Assembly (NCBI RefSeq): GCF_014640175.1
Contig: NZ_BMGL01000001.1
Span: 124,001 to 188,000, forward strand
Origin: Psychroflexus salis
GTDB lineage: Bacteria; Bacteroidota; Bacteroidia; Flavobacteriales; Flavobacteriaceae
Length of the DNA stretch: 64,000 nucleotides
Direction: 5' to 3'
Shown: positions 54,753 to 63,484 of the stretch, one piece after another
How the letters are laid out: every line of letters begins with the position of its first letter
How positions within the stretch are numbered: position 1 is the first letter of the stretch
Notes under the pieces: generated by a model
Databases searched by the model: none
Told to the model about the DNA's origin: nothing
The model's input: only the letters and a program-made list of their open reading frames with translations
Program-made: the position numbers and the translations under genes

Positions 54753-55047
54753 GATATTTTATTTTAATAGTTGAAAGACATTAGAAAAAAGACTATTCCA
54801 GGGTGTTTTGAAAGCTGGAAGTCATTTTATGAAATTCTTCAATTTTATCTTCTATTGGTTTAAATTGTGTTTCTTTTATATATTTTCTTATTAATGCTAT
54901 TGATAATTGATTTAAAATATATTCTAGTAACAGCGCTTTACATTGTTCTTGAATTTTTGGCTTTGTTAGGTTCTCGACTCAGCTCGAACCTAAAACAAAA
55001 ACCAAACATGATTACTTTTCAAATCATCAAATTAGCATATTCTTGAA
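54753..55047. other. Spacer between hmgA and hppD with a possible gene relic
   Basis: On the minus strand, codons from about 54990 down to the TAG at 54794 read without a stop (roughly 60 codons: ...IQEQCKALLLEYILNQLSIALIRKY... in part), but no good start codon precedes them, and I know no matching family. A small hairpin at 54968-54993 (TAGGTTC / GAACCTA) lies upstream. This could be the tail of a lost gene or chance. Confidence 0.35.
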
Positions 55048-56202
55048 TTACAGCCAAGACTTAAAATAATCACCATCGGCAATTTTCATGGCATCTTCGG
55101 TTACTTTAAGCGGCCTAAAGGTGTCCACCATTACAGCTAATTCTTCGGTTTCTCTTTTTCCGATACTGCGTTCTGTTGCTCCTGGATGTGGTCCGTGCGG
55201 AATGCCGGCTGGATGCAAAGAAATATGTCCAGCTTCAATATCATTTCGGCTCATAAAATCTCCATCTACATAGTACAATACTTCGTCGCTATCAATATTA
55301 CTGTGGTTGTAGGGAGCAGGAATGCTTTCTGGGTGGTAATCGTATAAACGCGGACAAAAGGAACAAACCACAAAAGCATCGGTTTCAAAAGTTTGATGCA
55401 CCGGTGGTGGCTGGTGAATTCTGCCTGTAATCGGTTCAAAATCATGAATGGAAAATGCATATGGATAATTGTATCCATCGTAACCCACTACATCAAACGG
55501 ATGAGTAGCATAAACCAAATCGATTAATTCATCTTGTTTTTTAATTTTCATTAAAAACGCTCCTTTTTCGTTATGGGTTTCTAATTCTTCTGGTCTTCGG
55601 ATATCGCGTTCACAAAATGGCGAATGTTCTAAGAGTTGGCCAAAATAATTTCGGTAACGTTTGGGTGTGTAAATCGGTCTTCTTGACTCAACAATAAAAA
55701 AACGATTATCTTCTCCCTCAAAATCTAATTTATAAATGGTGCCTCGGGGAATGATTAAATAATCGCCATATTTGAAGTTTAAATTTCCAAATTGTGTACG
55801 TAATTTTCCTGTTCCACGGTGAACGAAAATCATTTCGTCTGCATCTGCATTTTTGTAAAAATACTTTTCAGTTGAAGCTTTTGGTGCTGCAAGAATAATA
55901 CTGCAATCCTTATTGATTAACACCGTTTTTCGGCTTTCTAAGTAGTCGGAAATTTGCGGAACTTCAAAACCGCGAAAACGATAAGATTGAATGTTGTTAT
56001 GGTCGGCAATTTTAGGGGCTACATTTTTTCGATTTCCAATTTCTTTTACCTGTGTTGGTCGATGTTCGTGGTATAGATTAGAAGACATTCCGTCGAAACC
56101 AATTGTACCAAATAATTGTTCGTAGTATAAACTACCGTCTGGTTTTTTAAACTGCGTATGTCGCTTGTGTGGTATTTTACCAAGTTTGTGATAGAAAGGC
56201 AT
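55048..56202 (-). CDS. hmgA: Homogentisate 1,2-dioxygenase
   Basis: A Fe(II) ring-cleaving enzyme that converts homogentisate, the HppD product, to maleylacetoacetate. 384 residues, close to the compact bacterial form. It shows the cupin core FKYGDYLIIPRGTIYKLDF, the metal-binding region SFCPRLYDYHPESIPAPYNH, and HPAGIPHGPHPGA. Fumarylacetoacetase and the isomerase are not in the window. Confidence 0.93.
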   Translation of the reverse strand: MPFYHKLGKIPHKRHTQFKKPDGSLYYEQLFGTIGFDGMSSNLYHEHRPTQVKEIGNRKNVAPKIADHNNIQSYRFRGFEVPQISDYLESRKTVLINKDCSIILAAPKASTEKYFYKNADADEMIFVHRGTGKLRTQFGNLNFKYGDYLIIPRGTIYKLDFEGEDNRFFIVESRRPIYTPKRYRNYFGQLLEHSPFCERDIRRPEELETHNEKGAFLMKIKKQDELIDLVYATHPFDVVGYDGYNYPYAFSIHDFEPITGRIHQPPPVHQTFETDAFVVCSFCPRLYDYHPESIPAPYNHSNIDSDEVLYYVDGDFMSRNDIEAGHISLHPAGIPHGPHPGATERSIGKRETEELAVMVDTFRPLKVTEDAMKIADGDYFKSWL

Positions 56203-56259
56203 ATTTATTTGCTTTTCTACAAATATCGTGAAAATTAGGGAAACTTTTTGAGATTTTTA

Positions 56260-58533
56260 TTAAAAACGATGCCCTAAACTAATAAACCAAAGAAAGGAAT
56301 CTACTTCTGGTGAATAACTATATTTTAAATCCAATGGACCAATAAAAGTATCTAAACCATAACCCAATGCGTAACCGCTAAAATTTGGAGTTGTTAACCA
56401 GCTTTCTGTAGAATTGAACAAATCATTACCAACATTAGCGTAATTACCACTAAAAATAAGGTAATGTTCTTTATAAAAATTATAGAATACATCAAAACTT
56501 CCTTTAATATAGGCATTACCAGAAAGACTAATAAAATCGTAGCCATAAAACGGTCTGAAGTTATTAATAGGCCGATTACCAAAGCCACCCAAAAAGAAAT
56601 TAAGTCCAGCGAGCGTTTCGTTACCAATGCGCAAGCCCATTTCTGTGCCAATTTTTAATGAAAGTCTGTTGGCAATTGGAAATGCATAATCTATCTGACC
56701 TTTAACTATCGAAAATTGAGAAATGGTATTGCTTTTTAAAATCGAAGTTAAATAAATATGCATATCTGTATAAAAGCGAATGCCTTTTGTAGGATAATAC
56801 CCATGGTCTAAAGTGTCGAAGTTTATATACCCAAAAGCACTTAATAAATTAAACTCTTCAATTACAGTTTCTAACTCATCTTCTTGGTCTTCTGTATTAG
56901 CTAAAATAGTTTCTGTTTTTGCTCGAAGCAATTTTTGTTCTAGCCCTAAGCCAAATTGAAATTGATTTAACCATAAGGTTTCTACATAAATTTGATTGGT
57001 AAAATCTTGGTTAAGCAATTGTATTTTATTTACATTAAATTCTTCAAATGTATTTCCGATAACATCTTGTACAAACGAAAAATCTACGTTGTTTTCAAAA
57101 CGGTTAAACCGTGACCGCAAACCAATGCTCCAATATTTTCCTTTATCGATATAATAGTCGAAGTTATACCTAAAATTATCGCCTAAAACAAAATCTATCG
57201 AAGCAATATCGTTATTAAACAAAAGTCCTTTTTGGGTAAAATTTACAAGTAAAGCAGATTTGTACAGGTCGTCGTAATGCACACCAAAACGCAATAAACG
57301 TTTAACTTTGGACTCGGTTACGTCGAGCTTTAATTTTGTGTTTCCAATTTCATCTTTTTCAATTTGATAATGAATTCGGTCAAAATTTTGAGTAGCCGAA
57401 AGATTGTTTAAACCATTATTGAAGTCTTTATAAGAAGTTTGAAGGTTTTCATTTAATTGAATTTTTCCTAAAATATAACTTCTAGGGTAAAGTGTATTGC
57501 CGCTAATATTTATATTATTTACTGTAAGCGAATCTTTTGCATGAATAGGTTTTCGATAAGTAGTTGTGTGTTTTTGTTGTTTAGCTATTTTTTGTAGACT
57601 TGCTATTTGTTTAGAAGCTGCAAAAACTCCATTTTTAATTATTTCTTCACCTCTATCGAAATCTAATACGGAAAATTCTTTTATATCGGGACGAATAAAT
57701 ACATCTACCAATTCTCTTTTATTTTTCATGGCATTGATCATTCTGAAATTAGATACTTGCGTCATTACATCCAGACCATTTTTCAACTTTTCTCTAGTAT
57801 ACAAACTATCCTGAACATCTACGCCAATAATAAAGTTTGCACCACGTTTTTTTAATTCTTCAACAGGAAAGTTGTTTACCACACCACCATCGGTTAACAA
57901 TTCTTCTTCTACTTGTATTGGCCTAAATACCGAAGGAATAGCACCACTTGCCGAAATAGCCAAAGGCAATGAACCTTGATCCATTATTATTTCGGCACCG
58001 GTTTCTAGGTTAGTAGCTACACAAAAAAAAGGAATGGGTAAATCTTTAAACTCGTTGGTTTCTACATGAGCCGTTAGTTGAGCAAGAAAATTGTAAACAT
58101 TTTGCCCTTTTGAAAGCCCAGAAGGTAGGCTAGGTTTAAAATTATCGAAATTTAAGCTCAACCCATATTTTTCGTCTTCTTTGCGTTCAAAATATGTTTT
58201 GGCGTTTCTGGGCAATTCGTCTCGAATTAATTTATTAAAATCGGTAGCATAAAAAATTGAATCGAGTTGTTTTGGTGAGTAGCCAGCTGCATACAAACCA
58301 CCGATTATTGCTCCCATACTGGTTCCAGCAATATAATCGATTTGCACTCCTGCTTCTTCAATTACTTGCAAAGCTCCTATATGCGCCAAACCTTTTGCAC
58401 CACCACCACTAAGTACTACGCCAACTTTTAATTTATCGGTAGTTAACTCCATACTATTTTTGTGTACTGTGTCCTGCTGACCAAACAAAATATGTACAGA
58501 AAAAAAGAATAATAAAACAAATTTAAATTTCAT
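56260..58533 (-). CDS. Patatin-like phospholipase with Omp85/BamA-type barrel
   Basis: A 757-residue outer-membrane protein. Signal peptide 1-18. The patatin domain (~33-235) shows the oxyanion motif GGGAKGLAHIG, the nucleophile GTSMG and the DGG of the catalytic dyad (TDGGVVNN). A POTRA-like segment (~335-415) leads to a 16-strand Omp85 barrel ending in SLGHRF. The layout resembles Pseudomonas PlpD, a type V (Vd) autotransporter lipase. It overlaps the uvrC 3' end by 11 bases. Confidence 0.91.
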   Translation of the reverse strand: MKFKFVLLFFFSVHILFGQQDTVHKNSMELTTDKLKVGVVLSGGGAKGLAHIGALQVIEEAGVQIDYIAGTSMGAIIGGLYAAGYSPKQLDSIFYATDFNKLIRDELPRNAKTYFERKEDEKYGLSLNFDNFKPSLPSGLSKGQNVYNFLAQLTAHVETNEFKDLPIPFFCVATNLETGAEIIMDQGSLPLAISASGAIPSVFRPIQVEEELLTDGGVVNNFPVEELKKRGANFIIGVDVQDSLYTREKLKNGLDVMTQVSNFRMINAMKNKRELVDVFIRPDIKEFSVLDFDRGEEIIKNGVFAASKQIASLQKIAKQQKHTTTYRKPIHAKDSLTVNNINISGNTLYPRSYILGKIQLNENLQTSYKDFNNGLNNLSATQNFDRIHYQIEKDEIGNTKLKLDVTESKVKRLLRFGVHYDDLYKSALLVNFTQKGLLFNNDIASIDFVLGDNFRYNFDYYIDKGKYWSIGLRSRFNRFENNVDFSFVQDVIGNTFEEFNVNKIQLLNQDFTNQIYVETLWLNQFQFGLGLEQKLLRAKTETILANTEDQEDELETVIEEFNLLSAFGYINFDTLDHGYYPTKGIRFYTDMHIYLTSILKSNTISQFSIVKGQIDYAFPIANRLSLKIGTEMGLRIGNETLAGLNFFLGGFGNRPINNFRPFYGYDFISLSGNAYIKGSFDVFYNFYKEHYLIFSGNYANVGNDLFNSTESWLTTPNFSGYALGYGLDTFIGPLDLKYSYSPEVDSFLWFISLGHRF

Positions 58534-60325
58534 TGGCTTTTTGGTAATGTACTTTAATTAATTGAGCCTTAGCTTCACCTACAACAGATGCTATTTCTTT
58601 TTTAGAAGCCGATTTAATATTTTTTATAGAACGAAATTCTTTCAGCAAATTTACAGCAGTTTTTTCACCTATCCCTTCAATTTCTTCTAATTCTGTTCCC
58701 AATGCATTCTTGCTGCGCTTATCGCGATGAAAGGTAATACCGAAGCGATGAGCTTCGTTTCTGAGGTATTGAATAACTTTTAAAGTTTCAGATTTTTTAT
58801 CGAGGTACAATGGATATTTATCGCCAGGATAGAACAATTCTTCTAAGCGTTTGGCAATTCCTATGATGGCAATTTTACCGCGCAAATCCAGACGTTCCAA
58901 TGCTTTTACTCCAGACGAAAGTTGGCCTTTTCCACCATCGACAATTATGAGTTGCGGCAAAGCTTCATCTTCTTCTAATAAACGGCGATAGCGACGAAAA
59001 ACCACTTCTTCCATAGAAGCAAAATCGTCTGGTCCTTCAACTGTTTTAATATTGAATTTTCGGTAATCTTTTTTGCTAGGTTTCCCATTTTTGAAGACTA
59101 CACAAGCTGCTACTGGATTGCTTCCTTGAATGTTAGAATTGTCGAAACACTCTATGTGTCTTGGCTCTTGATGTAATCGTAAATCTTGTTTCATTTGTGC
59201 CATTAAGCGATTTACGTGCCGGTCTGGATCTACAATTTTCATTTGTTTGAAGCGTTCCATTCTAAAGTATTTTGCATTTCGAATGGACAAATCTACAATG
59301 GCTTTTTTATCGCCTAATTTAGGTATAGTTACCTTTATTTCTTCACCAGCTTCAACTGGGAATGGTACGTAAATTTCTTTACTAGGCGAATTGAATCGCT
59401 GACGAATTTCAGTAATGCCTAATTCTAATAATTCCTGATCAGATTCATCTAACTTTTTCTTCATTTCAATGGTATGCGAACGAATAATTGCTCCATGTGA
59501 TAGTTGAAGAAAATTAACGTAGCCATAGCCTTCGTCACTAACTACAGAAAAAACATCTACATTGTTAATTTTTGGGTTAACCACCGTAGATTTTGCCTGG
59601 TATTTTTCGAGTACATGAATTTTTTCTTTGATGCGTTGTGCGTCTTCAAATTGCATATTTTCTGCAAGCTCTTGCATTTGCTGCTTAAAATCGTTTAACG
59701 AATCTTTAAAATTTCCTTTTACTATTTTCCGAATAGCTTCAATTTGTTTGTTATAACTTTTTTCGGATTGTAAATCTTCACAAGGACCTTCACAATTACC
59801 TAAATGGTATTCTAAACATACTTTATATTTTCCAGTTTGAATTTTTTCTTCTGCTAAATCGTACTTGCAGGTACGTAATTTATATAAGCCTTTAATAAGT
59901 TCCAAGAGTGTTTTAACGGTTTTAATACTAGGATACGGACCAAAATACTCACTCCCATCTTTAATAACTTTTCGGGTTAAAAAAACCCTCGGAAAACGCT
60001 CATTTTTAATACAAAGCCATGGGTAAGTTTTATCGTCTCTAAGCATGACGTTAAAACGGGGTTGCAGTTTTTTAATCAGGTTATTTTCTAACAGCAACGC
60101 ATCGGTTTCAGAAGCAACAACAATGTGTTTGATTTCTTCTATTTTACTAACCATTACCGCAATACGATGGCTGTCGTGTTGTTTATTGAAGTAAGATGAA
60201 ACACGTTTTTTTAAATTTTTAGCTTTACCCACATAAAGTATACGCTTATTTTTATCGAAATATTGATATACTCCAGGAGCGTTGGGTAAGGTTTTAATTT
60301 GCACTTCAATATTAGGCGTACTCAC
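58523..60325 (-). CDS. uvrC: Excinuclease ABC subunit C
   Basis: The endonuclease that makes both incisions in nucleotide-excision repair. 600 residues: GIY-YIG domain (~14-95: GVYQYFDKNKRILYVGKAKNLKKRV, quoted in part), UVR motif (~205-240), RNase H-like endonuclease domain (~380-540, IECFDNSNIQG and VDGGKGQL), and a C-terminal helix-hairpin-helix (IEGIGEKTAVNLL). It precedes the patatin gene with an 11-base overlap. Confidence 0.95.
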   Translation of the reverse strand: MSTPNIEVQIKTLPNAPGVYQYFDKNKRILYVGKAKNLKKRVSSYFNKQHDSHRIAVMVSKIEEIKHIVVASETDALLLENNLIKKLQPRFNVMLRDDKTYPWLCIKNERFPRVFLTRKVIKDGSEYFGPYPSIKTVKTLLELIKGLYKLRTCKYDLAEEKIQTGKYKVCLEYHLGNCEGPCEDLQSEKSYNKQIEAIRKIVKGNFKDSLNDFKQQMQELAENMQFEDAQRIKEKIHVLEKYQAKSTVVNPKINNVDVFSVVSDEGYGYVNFLQLSHGAIIRSHTIEMKKKLDESDQELLELGITEIRQRFNSPSKEIYVPFPVEAGEEIKVTIPKLGDKKAIVDLSIRNAKYFRMERFKQMKIVDPDRHVNRLMAQMKQDLRLHQEPRHIECFDNSNIQGSNPVAACVVFKNGKPSKKDYRKFNIKTVEGPDDFASMEEVVFRRYRRLLEEDEALPQLIIVDGGKGQLSSGVKALERLDLRGKIAIIGIAKRLEELFYPGDKYPLYLDKKSETLKVIQYLRNEAHRFGITFHRDKRSKNALGTELEEIEGIGEKTAVNLLKEFRSIKNIKSASKKEIASVVGEAKAQLIKVHYQKANEI

Positions 60326-60425
60326 GTTTTATTATTTTATACCAAAAATACATAAACAAAATGGGGAGCTTACTTAAGCAAAAGCAAAAAAGTGAAGAAA
60401 TTTGGACAAGCTTAATATATAAAAC

Positions 60426-60458
60426 AAATTGGCGTAGAATTAAATTCTACGCCAATTT
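60426..60458 (-). terminator. Terminator of the YeeE/YedE operon
   Basis: A 16-bp perfect stem (AAATTGGCGTAGAATT and complement) around a single central A, 22 bases beyond the end of the DUF6691 gene. Confidence 0.85.
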
Positions 60459-60480
60459 CTATAATTTTATTTTCAAAAAT

Positions 60481-60894
60481 TTAGTGGGGCAATTTATTTT
60501 TAAGTAATCCGTACACAAAAGTTCCTAACAAAGCTCCACCTATAACAATTAAAATTGGATAGAAGCCTGCTCCCACCAAAACATACATGGGTCCTGGGCA
60601 AGCTCCAGCTAGCGCCCAACCTAAGCCAAATAAAATTCCGCCAAACAAATAACGAGAAATACTTTTGTCTTTAGGGGCTAAACTCATGTCTTGACCACCA
60701 ATAGCTTTTATATTGAATTTTTTAATGAGTGCTACGCCCACAACTCCTATGGCAAGGGCTGAGCCAATTATACCATACATGTGGAAGGAGCCAAACTCAA
60801 ACATTTCGTAAATTCTAAACCATGAAGCAGCTTCAGATTTATACATTATTATTCCAAAAAAGATACCTATAATTAAATATATAATTGATTTCAT
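60481..60894 (-). CDS. DUF6691/YeeE-YedE half-transporter, small subunit
   Basis: A 137-residue membrane protein with four hydrophobic segments and the conserved Cys motif GACPGPMY, expected in the permeation path. It is the short partner of the YeeE/YedE (PmpA/PmpB-type) pair thought to import thiosulfate or related sulfur compounds. It follows the larger subunit by 12 bases. Confidence 0.88.
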   Translation of the reverse strand: MKSIIYLIIGIFFGIIMYKSEAASWFRIYEMFEFGSFHMYGIIGSALAIGVVGVALIKKFNIKAIGGQDMSLAPKDKSISRYLFGGILFGLGWALAGACPGPMYVLVGAGFYPILIVIGGALLGTFVYGLLKNKLPH

Positions 60895-60906
60895 TGTATT
60901 GTTTTT

Positions 60907-61464
60907 TTAGTTGAAGATAATAGGATACAAAAAGTGAATCATTACTAAACCTCCAATAAAAAAGCCAATTACAGCTATTAAAGATGGAAGTTGTAGATTA
61001 CTTAAACCGGAAATAGCATGACCAGAAGTGCATCCGCCAGCATATCTTGCTCCAAATCCTACAAAAAATCCGCCGATTAATAAAATAGCTAAAACTTTAG
61101 GATTAGTTAATTGTTCTGCTCCAAATAGTTCGGTAGGCAAGTAAGCCTCTCCGGCAGAATTTATTCCATAAGTTTCTAATTTTTCTGCAATTTCAGGATT
61201 AACAGCTACAATATTACTAGATAGATATTGGTTGGCAAGAAAGCCTCCAATTATAGCACCTGCAACAACAATTAAATTCCAACGTTGGCTTTTCCAATCA
61301 AATCTAAAAAACTCAGATACTTTTCCTGCCCCACCGATGCTACAAGCAGTTCTTAGATTAGAAGACATCCCAAATTGTTTTCCAACAAATAACAGCACAA
61401 ACATAGTTAGTGCAATGAGTGGGCCAGATACATACCAAGGCCAAGGTTCCATTATTAAATCCAT
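60907..61464 (-). CDS. YeeE/YedE family sulfur-compound transporter, large subunit
   Basis: A ~185-residue membrane protein with about five helices. Motifs: CSIGGAG and GGCTSGHAISGL, whose conserved Cys residues bind thiosulfate-type substrates in characterised relatives. I favour the ATG at 61464 (MDLIMEPWPWYVSGP) over the in-frame one at 61482. Together with the gene at 60481 it forms a split two-gene transporter. An FNR/CRP-like dyad lies just upstream at 61510-61523. Confidence 0.88.
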   Translation of the reverse strand: MDLIMEPWPWYVSGPLIALTMFVLLFVGKQFGMSSNLRTACSIGGAGKVSEFFRFDWKSQRWNLIVVAGAIIGGFLANQYLSSNIVAVNPEIAEKLETYGINSAGEAYLPTELFGAEQLTNPKVLAILLIGGFFVGFGARYAGGCTSGHAISGLSNLQLPSLIAVIGFFIGGLVMIHFLYPIIFN

Positions 61465-61509
61465 TCGCAGTTTTTTTTGCAAATTAACAAGATAAACCGC
61501 ACATGAAGT

Positions 61510-61523
61510 GTAACTAAAGTTAC
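61510..61523. promoter_or_regulatory. FNR/CRP-like 14-bp dyad before the sulfur transporter
   Basis: GTAAC-TAAA-GTTAC is a perfect 5+4+5 inverted repeat, the geometry of Crp/Fnr-family sites. Its centre lies 52 bases before the start at 61464, suitable for activation. A near-identical copy is at 61878-61891. Confidence 0.6.
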
Positions 61524-61555
61524 TTTAATTATTCGCTAAAAAAGATTTGTTTTAT

Positions 61556-61750
61556 TTAGTTTTTAATGCCAAAAAATTTAGATAAAATATCTTCTAACAA
61601 ACACCATTTGGTAATAGAAGATTGTAACAAATTAGCACCTACAAAAGCGTTAAACCATAACCAATTGATGTTTACGTAAACAGAAAGCAACACGCTAATT
61701 AAAATAAAAGTTCCTGCCACGCCACGTACTATTCTATTTTTCATATTCAT
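61556..61750 (-). CDS. DUF2892 domain membrane protein
   Basis: A 64-residue protein with two hydrophobic helices and the block NRIVRGVAGTFIL that marks DUF2892 (also found fused to rhodanese domains). It ends with a Cys-containing tail (ITKWCLLEDIL). It is upstream of the YeeE/YedE pair and transcribed in the same direction, fitting a sulfur-handling gene group. Confidence 0.85.
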   Translation of the reverse strand: MNMKNRIVRGVAGTFILISVLLSVYVNINWLWFNAFVGANLLQSSITKWCLLEDILSKFFGIKN

Positions 61751-61877
61751 TTGTTTTTAAAAGTGTATCCTAATTTATAGAAAGAGTTGTTCTCTTATTT
61801 TTCTTTACACGAGTTAAAGGTTATTAAGGATACCAGTAAATTTATGTGCAAAATTAAATGCTGATTTTAGTTTTTCG

Positions 61878-61891
61878 GTAACTAAAGTCAC
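61878..61891. promoter_or_regulatory. Second FNR/CRP-like dyad, between DUF2892 and the CBS gene
   Basis: GTAAC-TAAA-GTCAC differs from the 61510 copy at one base. It lies between divergent genes, about 86 bases before the CBS gene and 134 bases before the DUF2892 gene, so it could serve either. Confidence 0.55.
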
Positions 61892-61923
61892 TTACAGAAA
61901 ACTATAGTAATGTTAACTTTTTT

Positions 61924-61963
61924 AATATTTGTTGAATCTTGCCTATATTAGTTAACAAATATT
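61924..61963 (+). promoter_or_regulatory. Inverted repeat directly upstream of the CBS gene
   Basis: Arms AATATTTGTTGA and TTAACAAATATT (11 of 12 paired) are separated by 16 bases and end 6 bases before the ATG. It could be an operator or an mRNA hairpin that covers the ribosome-binding site. Confidence 0.5.
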
Positions 61964-61969
61964 TGAATT

Positions 61970-62437
61970 ATGGGTATTAAAAGCTTTCAAGGAAATCATG
62001 TAGGAAAAACACAATCGTTTACACAAAATATGAAAGTAGAAAACTGCATGCAAAAAAATATAGTAACTTTTACAGAAGAAATGAGCTTAGTTGAAGCTAT
62101 GAAAATCATGATTCAGAAAAAAGTTTCGGGTGGACCATTTATAAATGATAAAAATGAAGTAATTGGTGTTATTTCTGAAGGCGATTGTGTAAAGCAAATT
62201 TCAGATTCACGATATTACAACATGCCAATGTCAGACGTAAGTGTAGGCAGTAAAATGAGTCGAAATGTGCAAAGCATTAAAACCGACGAGAATGTTTTTG
62301 ACGTTGCTAATAAATTTCTTCATTTTAAACGAAGACGTTTTCCGGTAATTAAAGATGGTAAATTAGTAGGGCTACTAAGCCAAAAAACTTTAATGAAAGT
62401 TGCCTTAGAGTCTACAGGAAACCACTGGAAAAAATAA
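61970..62437 (+). CDS. CBS-domain protein
   Basis: A 155-residue protein made of a tandem CBS pair (~27-85 and ~93-150: MIQKKVSGGPFINDKNEVIGVISEGD and FLHFKRRRFPVIKDGKLVGLLSQ, quoted in part). Such modules bind adenine nucleotides and sense energy state. No catalytic domain is fused. It is divergent from the DUF2892/YeeE genes and shares the intergenic dyad, which suggests it belongs to the same stress or redox response. Confidence 0.88.
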   Translation: MGIKSFQGNHVGKTQSFTQNMKVENCMQKNIVTFTEEMSLVEAMKIMIQKKVSGGPFINDKNEVIGVISEGDCVKQISDSRYYNMPMSDVSVGSKMSRNVQSIKTDENVFDVANKFLHFKRRRFPVIKDGKLVGLLSQKTLMKVALESTGNHWKK

Positions 62438-62440
62438 TTT

Positions 62441-63409
62441 TTAATACCCCAGTTTAGCTCGTACCCTCTGTAAAACTTTGTTAGCAACTAAGCTTGCTTT
62501 TTCTGCTCCTAATTGTAAAGCATTATCTACTTCTTCCAGGTTTTGAATGTAATAATTGTACTTTTCTCGTTCTTTTTTAAAGCGTTCTACTATTAATTCG
62601 TAAAGTGCTTGTTTAGCATGGCCATAACCAAAATTACCAGCTTCATATTTAGCTTTTAATGCTTCTGTTTGAGTAGGATTTGCAATCAATTTGTACAATG
62701 CAAATACGTTGCATGTAGTTGTATCTTTTGGCTCTTCTAAAGGTGTAGAATCGGTTTCAATTTTCATAATGGTTTTGCGAAGCTTCTTGTCACTTTCAAA
62801 AATATTGATGGTATTGCCTTTAGATTTACTCATTTTTTCGCCATCAATACCGGGTATAATTTTAGCATCATCGCTAATCTTAGCATCGGGCATAACAAAA
62901 GTCTCTCCAAATTTAGAATGAAAACGGTTTGCCACATCGCGCGTAATTTCTAAATGCTGTAGCTGATCTTTTCCAACAGGTACAACCTCAGCGTCATAAA
63001 GCAAAATATCGGCCGCCATTAACATAGGGTAAGTAAATAAACCCGAGTTTACATCTTCTAATCGGTCGGCTTTATCTTTAAAAGAATGAGCCAGTGTTAG
63101 GCGCTGATAAGGAAAAAAACAATTTAAATACCAAGCCAATTCCGTTACCTGTGGAACATCGCTTTGACGATAAAAAACAGTTTTATTAATGTCAAGTCCG
63201 CAAGCCAACCACGTAGCAGCTGTAGAATAAGTGTTGTTTTTTAAAACAGAAGCATCTTTAATTTGGGTTAATGAATGCATATCTGCAATAAACAAAAACG
63301 ATTCATTATCAGGCTTGTTAGCCATTGTAACTGCCGGTAAGATGGCACCCAATAAATTACCTAAATGCGGAGTTCCTGTACTTTGTACGCCGGTTAAAAT
63401 TCTTGACAT
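62441..63409 (-). CDS. trpS: Tryptophan--tRNA ligase
   Basis: A class Ic aminoacyl-tRNA synthetase, 322 residues, that charges tRNA-Trp. The HIGH-equivalent motif is TPHLGN (residues 13-18), and KMSKS appears in GEKMSKSKGN near residue 196. Helical C-terminal anticodon-binding part. It is convergent with the CBS gene (3 bases apart) and divergent from the plsC-type gene. Confidence 0.95.
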   Translation of the reverse strand: MSRILTGVQSTGTPHLGNLLGAILPAVTMANKPDNESFLFIADMHSLTQIKDASVLKNNTYSTAATWLACGLDINKTVFYRQSDVPQVTELAWYLNCFFPYQRLTLAHSFKDKADRLEDVNSGLFTYPMLMAADILLYDAEVVPVGKDQLQHLEITRDVANRFHSKFGETFVMPDAKISDDAKIIPGIDGEKMSKSKGNTINIFESDKKLRKTIMKIETDSTPLEEPKDTTTCNVFALYKLIANPTQTEALKAKYEAGNFGYGHAKQALYELIVERFKKEREKYNYYIQNLEEVDNALQLGAEKASLVANKVLQRVRAKLGY

Positions 63410-63429
63410 AGTCGATTTTAAATTTTGTT

Positions 63430-63437
63430 CAAAGATA
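63430..63437 (-). promoter_or_regulatory. Promoter -7 element of trpS
   Basis: The minus strand reads TATCTTTG (TAnnTTTG), 21 bases before the start codon. Confidence 0.5.
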
Positions 63438-63470
63438 TAAGTTTTTGCTTCTTAAATTCGCTTGTTTTAC

Positions 63471-63478
63471 TAATTTTG
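63471..63478 (+). promoter_or_regulatory. Promoter -7 element of the acyltransferase gene
   Basis: TAATTTTG matches TAnnTTTG and lies 7 bases before the ATG at 63485, so the mRNA would be nearly leaderless. A TTTG at 63444-63447 could be the -33 box, though the spacing (23 bases) is slightly long. Confidence 0.42.
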
Positions 63479-63484
63479 ACACCT

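Noticed and set aside
54968-54993. tRNA-like look of the GGTTC...GAACC stretch
   Set aside because: It is a simple hairpin with no acceptor, D or anticodon arms around it.
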